A DNA stretch of 64,000 nt from Cypionkella sp. (GCA_023255415.1 JALRIN010000009.1:1-64000), one strand, 5' to 3'; shown: positions 1-9,415, counted from the stretch's first letter. Notes: a model not told the origin generated them from the sequence alone. A program made the numbers and translations.

Positions 1-1283
1 ACGCCGCGCTTTTCGGGTTCCAGCTCGTCGATGATCTCCATCGCACGCACCTTTGGCGCCCCTGAAACCGTGCCCGCAGGCAGGCCCGCCAGCAGCGCCG
101 ACAGCGCATCTTCGCCCTCGGCAAGCTCGCCCACCACATTCGAGACGATATGCATCACATGGCTATAGCGTTCGATGATGAACTTTTCGGTCGGATGCAC
201 CGTGCCGACCTTTGCCACCCGGCCAACATCATTGCGGCCCAGATCCAGCAACATCAGATGTTCGGCCAGTTCTTTTTTGTCCGACAAAAGGTCTAACTCC
301 AGCGCCTTGTCTTCCTCGGGCGTGACGCCGCGTTTGCGGGTGCCAGCAATGGGGCGCACCGTCACCTCGCCCTCGCGCAGACGCACAAGGATCTCGGGGC
401 TGGCGCCAACAACCTGAAAGCCGCCAAAGTTGAAAAAGAACATAAAGGGCGAAGGGTTGGTGCGGCGCAAGGAGCGGTAAAGCGCAAAGGGCGCATATTC
501 AAACCGCTGCGTCCAGCGCTGCGAGGGCACCACCTGAAAGATATCGCCGGCGCGGATGTAATCCTTGGCCTTCTCGACCGCGGCCTTATAGCCTTCATGG
601 CTAAAGTTCGATGTCATCTCGCCAACAGGGCCCGCATCGCCCAGATCGCGCGGCGCGGCAGGGGCGCGGTCCAGATCACGCAGCGCGTCCATCACCCGCT
701 CGGCAGCCTGAGCATAGGCCGCACGCGCTGATAAGCCTGATGCCGCCCAAGCCGGAGCCACCAGCGTAACCTCGCCCTTCACCCCATCCAGCACCGCCAC
801 CAGCGAGGGGCGCATCAAAACGGCATCGGGCAGGCCCAGCGGGTCGGGGTTCACATGCGGCAGATGCTCGACCAGACGGATCATGTCATAGCCCAGATAG
901 CCAAACAGACCCGAGGCCACGGGCGGCATGCCAGCGGGCAGATCCATCCGGCTTTCGGCGATCAGATCGCGCATGGTTTGCAAGGGGTCGCCGTCCAGCG
1001 GGGTAAAGGCCTGCGGGTCAAAGCGGGCCTCGCGGTTGATCCGGCTTTGCGCACCGTGGCATTGCCAGATCAGATCGGGTTTCATGCCCACAACCGAATA
1101 GCGGCCGCGCACTTCGCCGCCTGTCACCGATTCCAACATGAAGGTATCGCTGCGCGCTTCGCCCAGCTTTAGCATCAAGGACACCGGCGTATCCAGATCG
1201 GCAGCCAGACGGGCATAGACCATCTGGTTTTTGCCCTGAGACCAAGCCTGTTCGAACGCTTCAAAAGACGGCAAAAGTTTCAT
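1..1283 (-). CDS. trpE: Anthranilate synthase component I (TrpE), 3' end outside window
   Basis: Makes anthranilate from chorismate in the first committed step of tryptophan synthesis, using ammonia from TrpG. The visible 427 codons start at the ATG at 1283. The N-terminal region has a FMLESVTGGE stretch matching the Leu-Glu-Ser feedback-inhibition element of TrpE. Near the window edge the frame reads LPAGTVSGAPKVRAMEIIDE, the chorismate-binding signature, so only the last part of the protein is missing. It lies 9 bp downstream of ppiD on the same strand, which suggests co-transcription. PabB is a less likely alternative because of the LES motif and the overall match. Confidence 0.95.
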   Translation of the reverse strand, partial: MKLLPSFEAFEQAWSQGKNQMVYARLAADLDTPVSLMLKLGEARSDTFMLESVTGGEVRGRYSVVGMKPDLIWQCHGAQSRINREARFDPQAFTPLDGDPLQTMRDLIAESRMDLPAGMPPVASGLFGYLGYDMIRLVEHLPHVNPDPLGLPDAVLMRPSLVAVLDGVKGEVTLVAPAWAASGLSARAAYAQAAERVMDALRDLDRAPAAPRDLGDAGPVGEMTSNFSHEGYKAAVEKAKDYIRAGDIFQVVPSQRWTQRFEYAPFALYRSLRRTNPSPFMFFFNFGGFQVVGASPEILVRLREGEVTVRPIAGTRKRGVTPEEDKALELDLLSDKKELAEHLMLLDLGRNDVGRVAKVGTVHPTEKFIIERYSHVMHIVSNVVGELAEGEDALSALLAGLPAGTVSGAPKVRAMEIIDELEPEKRG

Positions 1284-1292
1284 CGCTTGGCC

Positions 1293-3173
1293 TTAGTTGG
1301 TGATTTGAGCGTTCACAGAATTGATCATGCCTTGATCCAGCGAAATGCCAGCCTCGGCGGTCAGGGCGCGGGTGTAAAGCTGCAAGATATCATCGGTGAT
1401 CGAGCGCGCGCCATTGGCTTCGACCGCCGCACGGATCGCAGTGATGGTTTCCCCATCGCTGGGCGCTGCGGTGATGTCATTAAGTTGCAGAACCGCTGTA
1501 TAGCCCTGATCTTCGATCACGCGCAGGTCGTTTGGCTGCATCTCGAAGGCGGCTGTCACAACGCTGGCGGGGGCGTTCGGCAAACTGCCCTGACGGTCGA
1601 TGGCGGCGGTGCGCGACACGATGCCAAAGCTGCCAAGGCTTGCACCGGCCTCGACACCGGCTTTGATCCGGGTGGCTTCAGCCGAAAGCGCTGCTGTCAG
1701 TGCCGCAGCCCGGGCGGCCGCTGTGACCTTATCCTTGACGGCATCAAAGGCGCGCGGGGCAGGTGGCAACGTGCTGTCAAGCTGCAGCGCAATCACGCCC
1801 CCCGAAGACAGCACGATGGCTTGGGGATAGTCGCCTTCTGCCAGTTTGGCGGCGGCCTCGACAAAGGCCTTATCTGCGGTGATCGGGTCGTTGTCTTCGG
1901 CACCTGCGGCATAATCGGTGGTGCCGGTTTTCAGGCCCTGTTCTTTGGCCAGATCGGCCAGACTTGCACCGCCAGCCAAAGCATCATCAATGGCGTTGAC
2001 CTTATCGGCAATCGCCTTGACGGCGGCTTCGCTTTGCAACTCTTTGGTAAGATCGGGTTTCGCTTGCTCGAATGTGGTTTCTTGCTTGGCCAGAATGGCG
2101 TTCATCCGAAACAGCGCGGGTCCTACGGCAGAGTTCAGCGGACCTACCACGCCGGGATCGGTCATCGCAAAAACTGCAGCGCCTGCATCGCCTAGTTCTG
2201 ATTGCGACACATCGCCCAGATCGACATCAGCCAGCGTCAGCTTGCGCTCTTGCACCAGCGTTTCAAAGCTTGTGCCCGCATCAATCCGCGCCTTAGCGGC
2301 TGCGGCATCGGCTTCGGTGGCAAAGCCCAAACGTTCGACCAACCGCTTTTCCGGGATCACAAATTCCGACAAGCGGCTTTGATAGATCTGCTGCAGCTTG
2401 GTCTCATCGACAGGCATATCGGCGGCAATGTCTTCGGGCAGCAAGGCGGCATAGGAAATCCGCTTGGCCTCGGGGCGGGTGTAATCGGCGATATGATCGT
2501 TGTAATAGGTCTGCAAAGCTGCGGCATCCGGTTCGGGCAGCGGCGTTGGCAGTGATTTTTCACTTAGCGGCAGCAGCGAAAAGCCGCGCTGCTCGCCTGC
2601 CCAAGCGGCGACTTTATCAATCAGCGTGGCAGGCGTGGCGATGCCTGTTGCCACCGAGGTTTGCAGCAATTGCCGCGCGGTGTCGGCGCGAATGCCTGCC
2701 TCGAAGCTGGCCTTGGTCATGTTGTTTTGCTTCAGCACCTGATCATAGATCAGCGGGTCAATCTTGCCATCGATGCCTTTGAAAGCATCGATTGCATTCA
2801 GCTTGGCCAAAACGCTTTTATCGCCCACCGACAGGCCGATGCGGGCGGCTTCATTGTCAAGGGCTGCATTGTCGATCACCGCTTGCAGCACCTGCTTATC
2901 CAAGCCAAAGGCCTGCGCCATCTGGAAGGTGATCGGTTGCCCCAAGCGCTGCGACATCGCATTCATCTGGTTGCGCATCGCGCGGGCATAGTCGTCGACC
3001 GTGATCTTTTGCGTGCCGACCGACCCGATCGAGCTGACCCCACCGCCGAAATTGGTCACCCCAAAACCACCAAGCCCGCCGATCAGCATGGCCATCAAGA
3101 TCCAAGCCATCACCGAAGCGCCACGGCGCTTTTTCTTCGGGGTTTCGTCGTCGGTCTGCGGTGCCTTGGCCAT
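1293..3173 (-). CDS. ppiD: PpiD-like membrane-anchored periplasmic peptidyl-prolyl isomerase/chaperone
   Basis: 626 aa, the usual size for PpiD. A basic cytoplasmic stretch (KKKRRG, residues ~13-18) is followed by one transmembrane helix (~21-42, MAWILMAMLIGGLGGFGV), then a SurA_N-type chaperone region with an AFGLDKQVLQAVIDNAALDNEA core. A weak parvulin-like segment follows at about residues 250-370. The protein should sit in the inner membrane facing the periplasm and assist folding of exported proteins. Catalytic parvulin residues are not clearly conserved, as in other PpiD proteins, so chaperone activity is more secure than isomerase activity. It precedes trpE with a 9-bp gap. Confidence 0.9.
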   Translation of the reverse strand: MAKAPQTDDETPKKKRRGASVMAWILMAMLIGGLGGFGVTNFGGGVSSIGSVGTQKITVDDYARAMRNQMNAMSQRLGQPITFQMAQAFGLDKQVLQAVIDNAALDNEAARIGLSVGDKSVLAKLNAIDAFKGIDGKIDPLIYDQVLKQNNMTKASFEAGIRADTARQLLQTSVATGIATPATLIDKVAAWAGEQRGFSLLPLSEKSLPTPLPEPDAAALQTYYNDHIADYTRPEAKRISYAALLPEDIAADMPVDETKLQQIYQSRLSEFVIPEKRLVERLGFATEADAAAAKARIDAGTSFETLVQERKLTLADVDLGDVSQSELGDAGAAVFAMTDPGVVGPLNSAVGPALFRMNAILAKQETTFEQAKPDLTKELQSEAAVKAIADKVNAIDDALAGGASLADLAKEQGLKTGTTDYAAGAEDNDPITADKAFVEAAAKLAEGDYPQAIVLSSGGVIALQLDSTLPPAPRAFDAVKDKVTAAARAAALTAALSAEATRIKAGVEAGASLGSFGIVSRTAAIDRQGSLPNAPASVVTAAFEMQPNDLRVIEDQGYTAVLQLNDITAAPSDGETITAIRAAVEANGARSITDDILQLYTRALTAEAGISLDQGMINSVNAQITN

Positions 3174-3272
3174 GGTTCTGCCTACTGATGAAATCTTTGC
3201 AACTGTCTAAGCGGTTGAGGCAATGGGGGCAAGGCTTGCCGCGTGTGGTTGTGCCTTTTGCCGCCAAATTGC

Positions 3273-5156
3273 CTAGCCCGCGCCCAAAAGCACTGCGATT
3301 TGATAGGTGGCAAAAGATCCGACATAGGCAAGCGCCAGCATATAGAAAAACGTCACCCACATCCATTTCCACCCGCCGGTTTCGCGCCGGATGACCGCCA
3401 GCGTCGAGGCGCATTGCGGCGCGAAAATATACCAAACCAGCAAAGACAGCGCTGTCGCAAGGCTCCAGCTTTGCGCCAGCACCGGGCCGATCAGCTGGCT
3501 GGCTGCGTCCCCGTCTTGAATGGCGTAAACCGTGCCAAGGGCGGCCACGGCCACCTCGCGCGCGGCCATGCCGGGCACCAAGGCGATGCTGATTTGCCAG
3601 TTAAAGCCCAATGGCGCCAGCACAGGTTCAATGAAATGCCCGATCATCGCGGCATAGCTGGACAAGATCGCAGGCTCGGTCGACCCCAGCGGTGCACGCG
3701 GAAATGTTGCCAGCACCCAGATCACCACCATCATAGAAAAGATCGTGGTTCCAGCACGTTGCAAGAAAATCTTCGCCCGTGTCATCAGCCCGATCGCCAG
3801 GCTGCGCGGACGCGGCATCTTGTAATCGGGCAGTTCCAACATGAAAGGTGGCGCGGGGTGTCGGCGCCAAAACAGGAATTTGGCGGCAAAAGACACCCCC
3901 AAAGCCGCAACAATGCCCGCCGAATACAGCGCAAACATCACCAGCCCCTGCAGGCTGAACAGCCCCCAAACCTCGCGCTGCGGAATAAAGGCCGAGATGA
4001 TCAGCGTATAGACCGGAATCCGCGCCGAACAGGTCATCAAGGGGGCCACCAGAATGGTGGTCAACCGGTCGCGGCGATTGTCGATCACCCTTGCGGCCAT
4101 AATGCCGGGGATGGCGCAGGCAAAGCTGGACAAAAGCGGGATAAACGCCCGTCCATGCAGCCCCGCGCCGCCCATGATACGGTCCATCAAGAACGCCGCC
4201 CGCGCCATATAGCCAAGGTCTTCCAGCAGCAGGATAAAAAAGAACAGGATCAGGATTTGCGGCATGAAGACCAAAACACTGCCAACACCCGAAATCACCC
4301 CGTCTTGTAAGAAATCAGACAAAAGCCCCGGCGGCAGGCTTTGGCGCAAGATCACACTCAGCATCTGAAAGCCTGTGCTGATGACCTGCATCGCAGGCTG
4401 GGCCCAAGCAAAAACCGCCTGAAACATCACAAACAAGATCGCCAGCAAGATCAGCAGCCCCGCCACAGGATGCAGCAACACTGCATCGATGCGGGTGGTC
4501 AAAGTGTCGGGCTTTTCAGGCTCGCGCACAGCGGCGGCGATCATCGCATCCACCGCGCGGTGGTTTTTGCGCAGATCAGCGGCCGAAGGCGGCGCCCAGG
4601 TGTTGGCGCGCGGCGTGGCAATGCCCGCGCTGACCAGGGCGTCCAGCTTTGCCCAAACCGCATCCAGCCCGCCTTTGCGCACCGAAGTCGCGGTGACCAC
4701 CGGCGCGCCAATCGCCTGCGACAGCGCCTCGGTGTCAATCTGTATGCCACGCCAGCGCGCGATATCGATCATATTCAGCACCAGCAAAAGCGGCCTGCCG
4801 GTCTGGCGCAACTCGAGCGCAAGCCGCAAACCGGATCGCATCGAGCTGGCATCAATCACCACCAGCAGCAAATCCGGGCTGGCCTCGCCTGCGCGCTGGC
4901 CCAGCACCATGTCGCGGGTGACTTCCTCGTCCGGGCTGCGCGCGCGCAACGAATAGGTTCCCGGCAGATCGACAATATCCAGCGTCACCCCAAGCGGCGT
5001 GCGCGCTTGGCCTGATTTACGCTCGACCGTCACGCCAGAATAGTTGCCAACCTTTTGCCGGCTGCCCGTCAGCGCGTTAAACAGCGCGGTCTTGCCACAG
5101 TTTGGCGCGCCGACAAGGGCAAAGCGAAAGTCTTTGGTCGCTGGGTGATCTGACAC
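3273..5156 (-). CDS. feoB: Ferrous iron transporter FeoB
   Basis: Inner-membrane Fe(II) permease with an N-terminal G domain. The Walker A/G1 motif GAPNCGKT is at residues 16-23, G3 reads DLPG, and NMID fits G4. The C-terminal half has gate-type helices including the FACAIPGIMAARVI and GMAAREVAVAALGT segments typical of FeoB. At 627 aa it is shorter than the E. coli protein (about 770 aa), mostly in the linker and C-terminal tail, which is common in alphaproteobacteria. It lies 33 bp downstream of feoA, with no feoC visible. Expression probably follows the iron-type operator upstream of feoA. Confidence 0.96.
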   Translation of the reverse strand: MSDHPATKDFRFALVGAPNCGKTALFNALTGSRQKVGNYSGVTVERKSGQARTPLGVTLDIVDLPGTYSLRARSPDEEVTRDMVLGQRAGEASPDLLLVVIDASSMRSGLRLALELRQTGRPLLLVLNMIDIARWRGIQIDTEALSQAIGAPVVTATSVRKGGLDAVWAKLDALVSAGIATPRANTWAPPSAADLRKNHRAVDAMIAAAVREPEKPDTLTTRIDAVLLHPVAGLLILLAILFVMFQAVFAWAQPAMQVISTGFQMLSVILRQSLPPGLLSDFLQDGVISGVGSVLVFMPQILILFFFILLLEDLGYMARAAFLMDRIMGGAGLHGRAFIPLLSSFACAIPGIMAARVIDNRRDRLTTILVAPLMTCSARIPVYTLIISAFIPQREVWGLFSLQGLVMFALYSAGIVAALGVSFAAKFLFWRRHPAPPFMLELPDYKMPRPRSLAIGLMTRAKIFLQRAGTTIFSMMVVIWVLATFPRAPLGSTEPAILSSYAAMIGHFIEPVLAPLGFNWQISIALVPGMAAREVAVAALGTVYAIQDGDAASQLIGPVLAQSWSLATALSLLVWYIFAPQCASTLAVIRRETGGWKWMWVTFFYMLALAYVGSFATYQIAVLLGAG

Positions 5157-5189
5157 GCCGTAAATTCCTTTGTGGGGCCCGCGCAGAGC

Positions 5190-5471
5190 TTACTCTGTCA
5201 AAATAGCCATAGCTTCGCGCCGCCGCAAAGCAACTGTGGCCCCATTGATCCGCACCGCAATCGGGTCGCGACCAAACAGGCCTTCGTGCAAGATCTGCAC
5301 CTGCGCGCCCTCGATAAAGCCAAGCTCGATCAGCCGGCGCTCCATTTCAGCGGCGGGCAGTTGGCCTTGGCTGTCTTGCACGCAGATGCTGTGAATGCGC
5401 CCGGAAAACCCCTTTGGCGCCAGCCCAAGCGGCAGATGCGGCGCAACAGCAAAGGGTGGGTCCAAGGTCAT
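5190..5471 (-). CDS. feoA: FeoA family ferrous iron transport accessory protein
   Basis: 93 aa with an SH3-like FeoA core: MERRLIELGFIEGAQVQILH, followed by GRDPIAVRINGATVALRRREA. This matches the conserved LxxLGxxxG...PxxvxvxGxxxaLR pattern of the family. FeoA supports FeoB, probably by contacting its cytoplasmic domain. The N-terminal ~30 residues are longer than in the 75-aa E. coli protein. It is the first gene of a feoAB unit. Confidence 0.93.
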   Translation of the reverse strand: MTLDPPFAVAPHLPLGLAPKGFSGRIHSICVQDSQGQLPAAEMERRLIELGFIEGAQVQILHEGLFGRDPIAVRINGATVALRRREAMAILTE

Positions 5472-5520
5472 AACACTAATCCTGCCAGCGCGGGGCGTTC
5501 TGCTGCCATAAACACTATTC

Positions 5521-5535
5521 TGACAAATATAGTCA
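5521..5535. promoter_or_regulatory. Iron-responsive (RirA/IRO-type) operator upstream of feoAB
   Basis: The 15-mer TGACAAATATAGTCA fits the TGA-N9-TCA pattern described for the iron-responsive operator bound by RirA in alphaproteobacteria. It lies 50 bp upstream of the feoA start. Read on the minus strand it overlaps a TTGACT hexamer that could be a -35 element, so a bound repressor would block the promoter. A Fur or Fnr-like site is an alternative reading; assignment to RirA is inference. Confidence 0.5.
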
Positions 5536-5896
5536 AGATATTATTCTATCGGCCGACACGTGGCCAGAGTGCGCCCAGCCCGGATTGGCGCGGGCTGGCA
5601 AAGACTTCGGTCAGCCCTTGCGGCAACAGGTTTGAACGGGCATGACAGCGCTCCATCTGCCGCAAGCATGACCTTTGACATCAGCTTTGCGCCAAAACGC
5701 CAGAAGCAAAACTGCGCCTGCAGGCCCAAGGCTATCAAGGTACTGCCCTCGCTGATCTTGCAGCGGAGGGTGAAAGCTATAGTGGTCGAAGGCGCGCGCG
5801 AAATCTTAAGCCCTGGGCTTTGGCGGCGCGGAATTCGTGCCTTGGCAGATCGGCGCAGTGATGTAGTCTGCGCATAACGCATAAGGGAGCAGGCAC
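5536..5896. other. Intergenic region with no recognisable gene
   Basis: About 360 bp between the divergent feoA and SDR genes. Both strands contain roughly 105-113-codon open frames, but they are rich in Arg, Ser and Ala, resemble no family I know and lack convincing ribosome sites. The end holds the Shine-Dalgarno AAGGGAGCAGG before the SDR start at 5897. Confidence 0.5.
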
Positions 5897-6634
5897 ATGG
5901 GACGGTTAAGCGGCAAGACGGCCTTGGTCACGGCGGCGGGGCAGGGCATCGGGCGGGCCTCGGCGCTGGCGATGGCGCGCGAGGGGGCAAAGGTGATTGC
6001 CACCGATATCAACGCCACCGCCTTGGCCGAATTGGCGGCCGAGGGGATGCAGACGCATGTGCTGAATGTGCGCGACCCTGTGGCGGTCAGTGCGCTTGCG
6101 GCCAAGCTGGGTGCGGTGGATGTGCTGTTCAATTGTGCGGGCTTTGTCGGCCATGGCAGCATTCTGGACTGTTCCGAAGAAGATTGGGCGTTTTCCTTTG
6201 ATCTGAACGTCACCGCGATGTTTCGGATGAACAAGGCGTTTTTGCCGGCGATGCTGACGGCGGGCGGCGGGTCGATCATCAATATGGCCTCGGTGGTCTC
6301 GTCCTTGATTGCGGCACCCAATCGGTTTGTCTATGGCGCAAGCAAAGCCGCCGTCATCGGCATGACCAAGGCAATCGCGGCCGATTTCATCACCCAAGGC
6401 ATCCGCTGCAATGCGGTCTGCCCGGGCACGGTTGACACGCCGTCTTTGCAAGACCGCATGCGCGCGGGCGGCGATTACGAGACCGCGCGCAAGGGCTTTC
6501 TTGCCCGCCAACCCACGGGTAAGCTGGCGCAGGCCGAAGACATTGCCGGTTTGGTGGTGTTTCTGGCCTCGGACGACTCGGCTTTTGTGACGGGCGTTGC
6601 GCATGTGATCGACGGCGGTTGGGCCAATATCTGA
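5897..6634 (+). CDS. SDR dehydrogenase, BDH2/2-keto-3-deoxy-L-fuconate dehydrogenase-like
   Basis: 245-aa classical short-chain dehydrogenase. The NAD-binding TAAGQGIG motif is at residues ~13-20, the structural motif is FNCAG, and the catalytic Ser-Tyr-Lys set is seen in SVVSS and YGASK. Asp in VIATDIN suggests NAD preference. The sequence resembles human BDH2 and bacterial 2-keto-3-deoxy-L-fuconate (or L-rhamnonate) 4-dehydrogenases. The next gene, 11 bp away, encodes an FAH-family hydrolase, the enzyme that acts next in the non-phosphorylative L-fucose/L-rhamnose routes. The substrate is therefore inferred from pairing; other hydroxy acids are possible. Confidence 0.75.
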   Translation: MGRLSGKTALVTAAGQGIGRASALAMAREGAKVIATDINATALAELAAEGMQTHVLNVRDPVAVSALAAKLGAVDVLFNCAGFVGHGSILDCSEEDWAFSFDLNVTAMFRMNKAFLPAMLTAGGGSIINMASVVSSLIAAPNRFVYGASKAAVIGMTKAIAADFITQGIRCNAVCPGTVDTPSLQDRMRAGGDYETARKGFLARQPTGKLAQAEDIAGLVVFLASDDSAFVTGVAHVIDGGWANI

Positions 6635-6645
6635 AAGGACGCTTT

Positions 6646-7488
6646 ATGAAACTACTTCGTCACGGGCCCAGAGGGGCAGAACGCCCCGGCCTTCTGCACA
6701 GCGATGGCAGCCTGCGCGATCTTAGCGGCGTTGTCGCTGATATTGGCGGCGATGTGCTGTCGGATGCAGGGCTTGCTGCGCTGCGCGCGATAGATGCGGG
6801 CGCGCTGCCGGTGGTTGCGGCTGGCACGCGGCTGGGGGCTTGCGTGGCGGGCACTGGAAAATTCATCTGCATTGGCTTGAACTATGCCGATCACGCCGCG
6901 GAATCGGGCATGGCAGTGCCGCCTGAACCTGTGGTCTTTATGAAGGCCACTTCGGCGATCTGCGGTCCTGATGATCCGATCATCCTCCCGCGCGGCTCGG
7001 TCAAAACCGATTGGGAGGTCGAGCTTGCGGTGATCATCGGCACCAAGGCGAAATATGTCAGCGAAGCCGATGCGATGGCGCATGTCGCGGGCTATTGCGT
7101 CAGCAATGACGTCAGCGAGCGCGCCTTTCAGACCGAGCGCGCGGGCCAATGGACCAAGGGCAAATCTTGCGACAACTTTGGCCAGATCGGGCCCTGGCTG
7201 GTGACGCGCGACGAAGTGGCCGATCCGCAGAACCTGAAAATGTGGCTGACGGTGAACGGGCAAAGCATGCAAAACGGCTCGACCAAGACCATGGTCTACG
7301 GCGTGGCGCATGTGGTCAGCTATTTGTCGCACTTCATGACGCTGCATCCGGGAGACGTGATTTCAACCGGCACCCCGCCCGGCGTTGGCATGGGCATGAA
7401 GCCGCCGCGCTATCTGGTGGCGGGCGATGTGGTGGAACTTGGCATCGAAGGCCTGGGCCAACAACGCCAGGATGTGATCGCAGATTAA
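6646..7488 (+). CDS. Fumarylacetoacetate hydrolase-family enzyme, 2,4-diketo-3-deoxy-fuconate hydrolase-like
   Basis: 280 aa from the ATG at 6646, chosen because AAAGGA sits 6 bp upstream. The FAH core begins at KFICIGLNYADHAAESG, then PVVFMK, a DWEVELAVIIG metal-binding strand and YCVSNDVSERAFQ, ending with ISTGTPPGVGMGMKPP. These supply the usual Glu-Glu-Asp divalent metal site. Such enzymes cleave C-C bonds of 2,4-diketo acids, releasing pyruvate and a second carbonyl product. Paired with the upstream SDR it probably completes deoxy-sugar-acid breakdown, yielding pyruvate and lactate in the fucose/rhamnose case. The exact substrate is inferred. Confidence 0.78.
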   Translation: MKLLRHGPRGAERPGLLHSDGSLRDLSGVVADIGGDVLSDAGLAALRAIDAGALPVVAAGTRLGACVAGTGKFICIGLNYADHAAESGMAVPPEPVVFMKATSAICGPDDPIILPRGSVKTDWEVELAVIIGTKAKYVSEADAMAHVAGYCVSNDVSERAFQTERAGQWTKGKSCDNFGQIGPWLVTRDEVADPQNLKMWLTVNGQSMQNGSTKTMVYGVAHVVSYLSHFMTLHPGDVISTGTPPGVGMGMKPPRYLVAGDVVELGIEGLGQQRQDVIAD

Positions 7489-7513
7489 GCCCGCAGATTG
7501 CTGATATATGAGG

Positions 7514-7543
7514 AAAATCCCTGCCAGAACCGGCAGGGATTTT
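7514..7543. terminator. Bidirectional rho-independent terminator
   Basis: A perfect 12-bp stem AAAATCCCTGCC/GGCAGGGATTTT with a 6-nt loop lies between two convergent genes. A-tract and T-tract flanks allow it to terminate both the FAH gene and the ABC ATPase gene. Confidence 0.9.
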
Positions 7544-7551
7544 TCACAAGT

Positions 7552-8613
7552 TCAGCGCAGACGGATTTCCGAGTTGGCATCAAAGGCCAAAAGATGTGCC
7601 GGATCAAAGCGCAGGCCCACCATGGTGCCGGGTTTGATCACCGTGTCGCCGCGCGCCTCGATCACCAGCTTTTCGCCGCTGCTGGCGGTCAGATGCAGGA
7701 AGGATACGCCGCCAAGCGCTTCGGTCATTTCGACGCGGTGGGTGCTTGCATGGGTGTCAATCTCCAGATGCTGCGGGCGCAGACCAAGGGTCAGCGGCGC
7801 GCCCAATGCCGGCAGCCTGACCGCGATCGGCAGCGCGCTGCCAAGCCCGGCTGCATCAACCTGACCCGCACCGCTGACCCGTGCTGCGATAAAGTTCATC
7901 GCGGGCGACCCGATAAAGCCTGCAACGAATTTATTGTCAGGGTCGCGGTAGAGATCCAAAGGTGCGCCCACCTGTTCGATCCGCCCAGCGCGCAGCACCA
8001 CGATCTTATCGGCCAGCGTCATCGCCTCGACCTGATCATGGGTGACATAGATCATCGTCGCACCGATTTCGCGGTGCAGTCGCGCGATTTCGACCCGCAT
8101 TTCCACCCGCAACTCGGCATCAAGGTTCGAGAGCGGCTCATCAAACAAGAACACCTCGGGGCCGCGCACAATCGCACGCCCGATGGCGACGCGCTGGCGC
8201 TGACCTCCTGACAAGGCCTTGGGTTTGCGCGATAAATAATCGTCCAGCTTTAAAATCCGGCTGGCCTCGGCTACCTTTTTCGCCACATCCGCCTTGGTAT
8301 GTCCGGTCATTTTCAGGCCAAAGCCCATGTTTTCGGCCACCGTCATATGTGGATAAAGCGCATAGGTCTGAAACACCATCGCCACGCCGCGCTCGGCTGG
8401 ATCCATGCTGGTCACATCGCGCGCACCAATCTTCATGCTGCCCGAGGTGGTCACCTCTAGCCCCGCCACCATCCGCAACAATGTCGACTTGCCGCAGCCT
8501 GAGGGCCCGACAAAGACGCAAAACTCGCCATCATTGACCTGCAAATCGACACCATGAATGACTTGGATGTCGCCATATTTCTTGACGACATTGTTCAGAA
8601 CAACCTCTGCCAT
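7552..8613 (-). CDS. MalK/UgpC-type sugar ABC transporter ATPase
   Basis: 353 aa, the standard length for the CUT1 ATPases that serve carbohydrate importers. Walker A GPSGCGKST, Q-loop MVFQTYALYPHM, signature LSGGQRQRVAIGRA, Walker B VFLFDEPLSNLD and the switch His in YVTHDQ are all intact. A C-terminal TOBE/MalK-type regulatory domain follows. The start at 8613 is chosen because an AGGGAGAG ribosome site precedes it. It is transcribed away from the binding protein and permease genes, in the same direction as the iclR gene 16 bp upstream, and is the natural energiser for that importer. Confidence 0.92.
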   Translation of the reverse strand: MAEVVLNNVVKKYGDIQVIHGVDLQVNDGEFCVFVGPSGCGKSTLLRMVAGLEVTTSGSMKIGARDVTSMDPAERGVAMVFQTYALYPHMTVAENMGFGLKMTGHTKADVAKKVAEASRILKLDDYLSRKPKALSGGQRQRVAIGRAIVRGPEVFLFDEPLSNLDAELRVEMRVEIARLHREIGATMIYVTHDQVEAMTLADKIVVLRAGRIEQVGAPLDLYRDPDNKFVAGFIGSPAMNFIAARVSGAGQVDAAGLGSALPIAVRLPALGAPLTLGLRPQHLEIDTHASTHRVEMTEALGGVSFLHLTASSGEKLVIEARGDTVIKPGTMVGLRFDPAHLLAFDANSEIRLR

Positions 8614-8629
8614 AACTCTCTCCCTATTC

Positions 8630-9415
8630 CTAATTTTGTTCTGGAAAGCGCCAGCTTTCCGCTTCGGCGGCAATTTGCGCCGCGGTGTCTTTGATGCGGG
8701 GGGATTGCGCCTCGAGGGCGGCAAGTGTGGTGCGGCTGGTGGTCGAGGTCATCGACAAAGCCCCCAGCACCCGCCCCGAGCGGCTGCGAATCGGCACAGC
8801 GCAGCAGATGATTCCCGGCTCGTGTTCTTCACGGTCAAAGGCATGACCACGCTCGCGGATCGCCCCCAGTTCGGTCAGTAGTTTGGCGGCGCTGTCGAGG
8901 GTCTGGGGGGTAAAGCGGTGAAAGGATTGGCGCGAAATGGCAGCCTGCACGGCGGGGTCGGGCATGAAGGCCAGCATCGCTTTGCCCACCCCGGTGCAAT
9001 AGGCCGGACCCACCTTTCCGGCGGAAGAAAACATCTCGACCGGTTGGGTGGCGTTGCGCTTGTCGACATAAAGAACCTGGCCCTGATCCATCTGCGCAAG
9101 ATGGATGGTTTCGCCAGATTCTGCTGCCAAATCATCAATATAGCGGCGCGCAAGTGGCGCAAGCGAGCTTTGCTGCCACGCCGAATGCGCCAACCGCACC
9201 AGCCGCACCCCCAGCGAATAGGTGCCGCGATCTTCGTCATAACCCAACATGCCTTGGTTCGTCAGCGTCTGCAAAAACCGATAGAGCGTGGCCTTGGGAT
9301 AGGTTTTTTGCGCCAGCAATTCTGAAAAGCGCACCGGGCGGTTTGCCTGTGCGACCATATCCAGCACATCCAGCGCCTTGCCCACCGTTCCATCCGAGCC
9401 TGCGTCTTGTGTCAT
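8630..9415 (-). CDS. IclR-family transcriptional regulator
   Basis: 261 aa from the ATG at 9415. The N-terminal winged helix-turn-helix (about residues 10-70) contains the FSELLAQKTYPKATLYRFLQTL recognition region, of which PKATLYRFLQ is the IclR recognition helix. The C-terminal effector domain contains GPAYCTGVGKAMLA and EPGIICCAVPIRSRSGRVLGALS, both IclR hallmarks. It is divergent from the sugar-binding protein gene and co-directional with the ABC ATPase gene. It most likely controls this galactoside block through the palindrome at 9488-9504; the ligand is unknown. Confidence 0.92.
   Translation of the reverse strand: MTQDAGSDGTVGKALDVLDMVAQANRPVRFSELLAQKTYPKATLYRFLQTLTNQGMLGYDEDRGTYSLGVRLVRLAHSAWQQSSLAPLARRYIDDLAAESGETIHLAQMDQGQVLYVDKRNATQPVEMFSSAGKVGPAYCTGVGKAMLAFMPDPAVQAAISRQSFHRFTPQTLDSAAKLLTELGAIRERGHAFDREEHEPGIICCAVPIRSRSGRVLGALSMTSTTSRTTLAALEAQSPRIKDTAAQIAAEAESWRFPEQN

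Noticed and set aside
5541..5882. Open frames of 105-113 codons on both strands between feoA and the SDR gene
   Set aside because: Compositionally like antisense noise, no ribosome site, no recognisable family.
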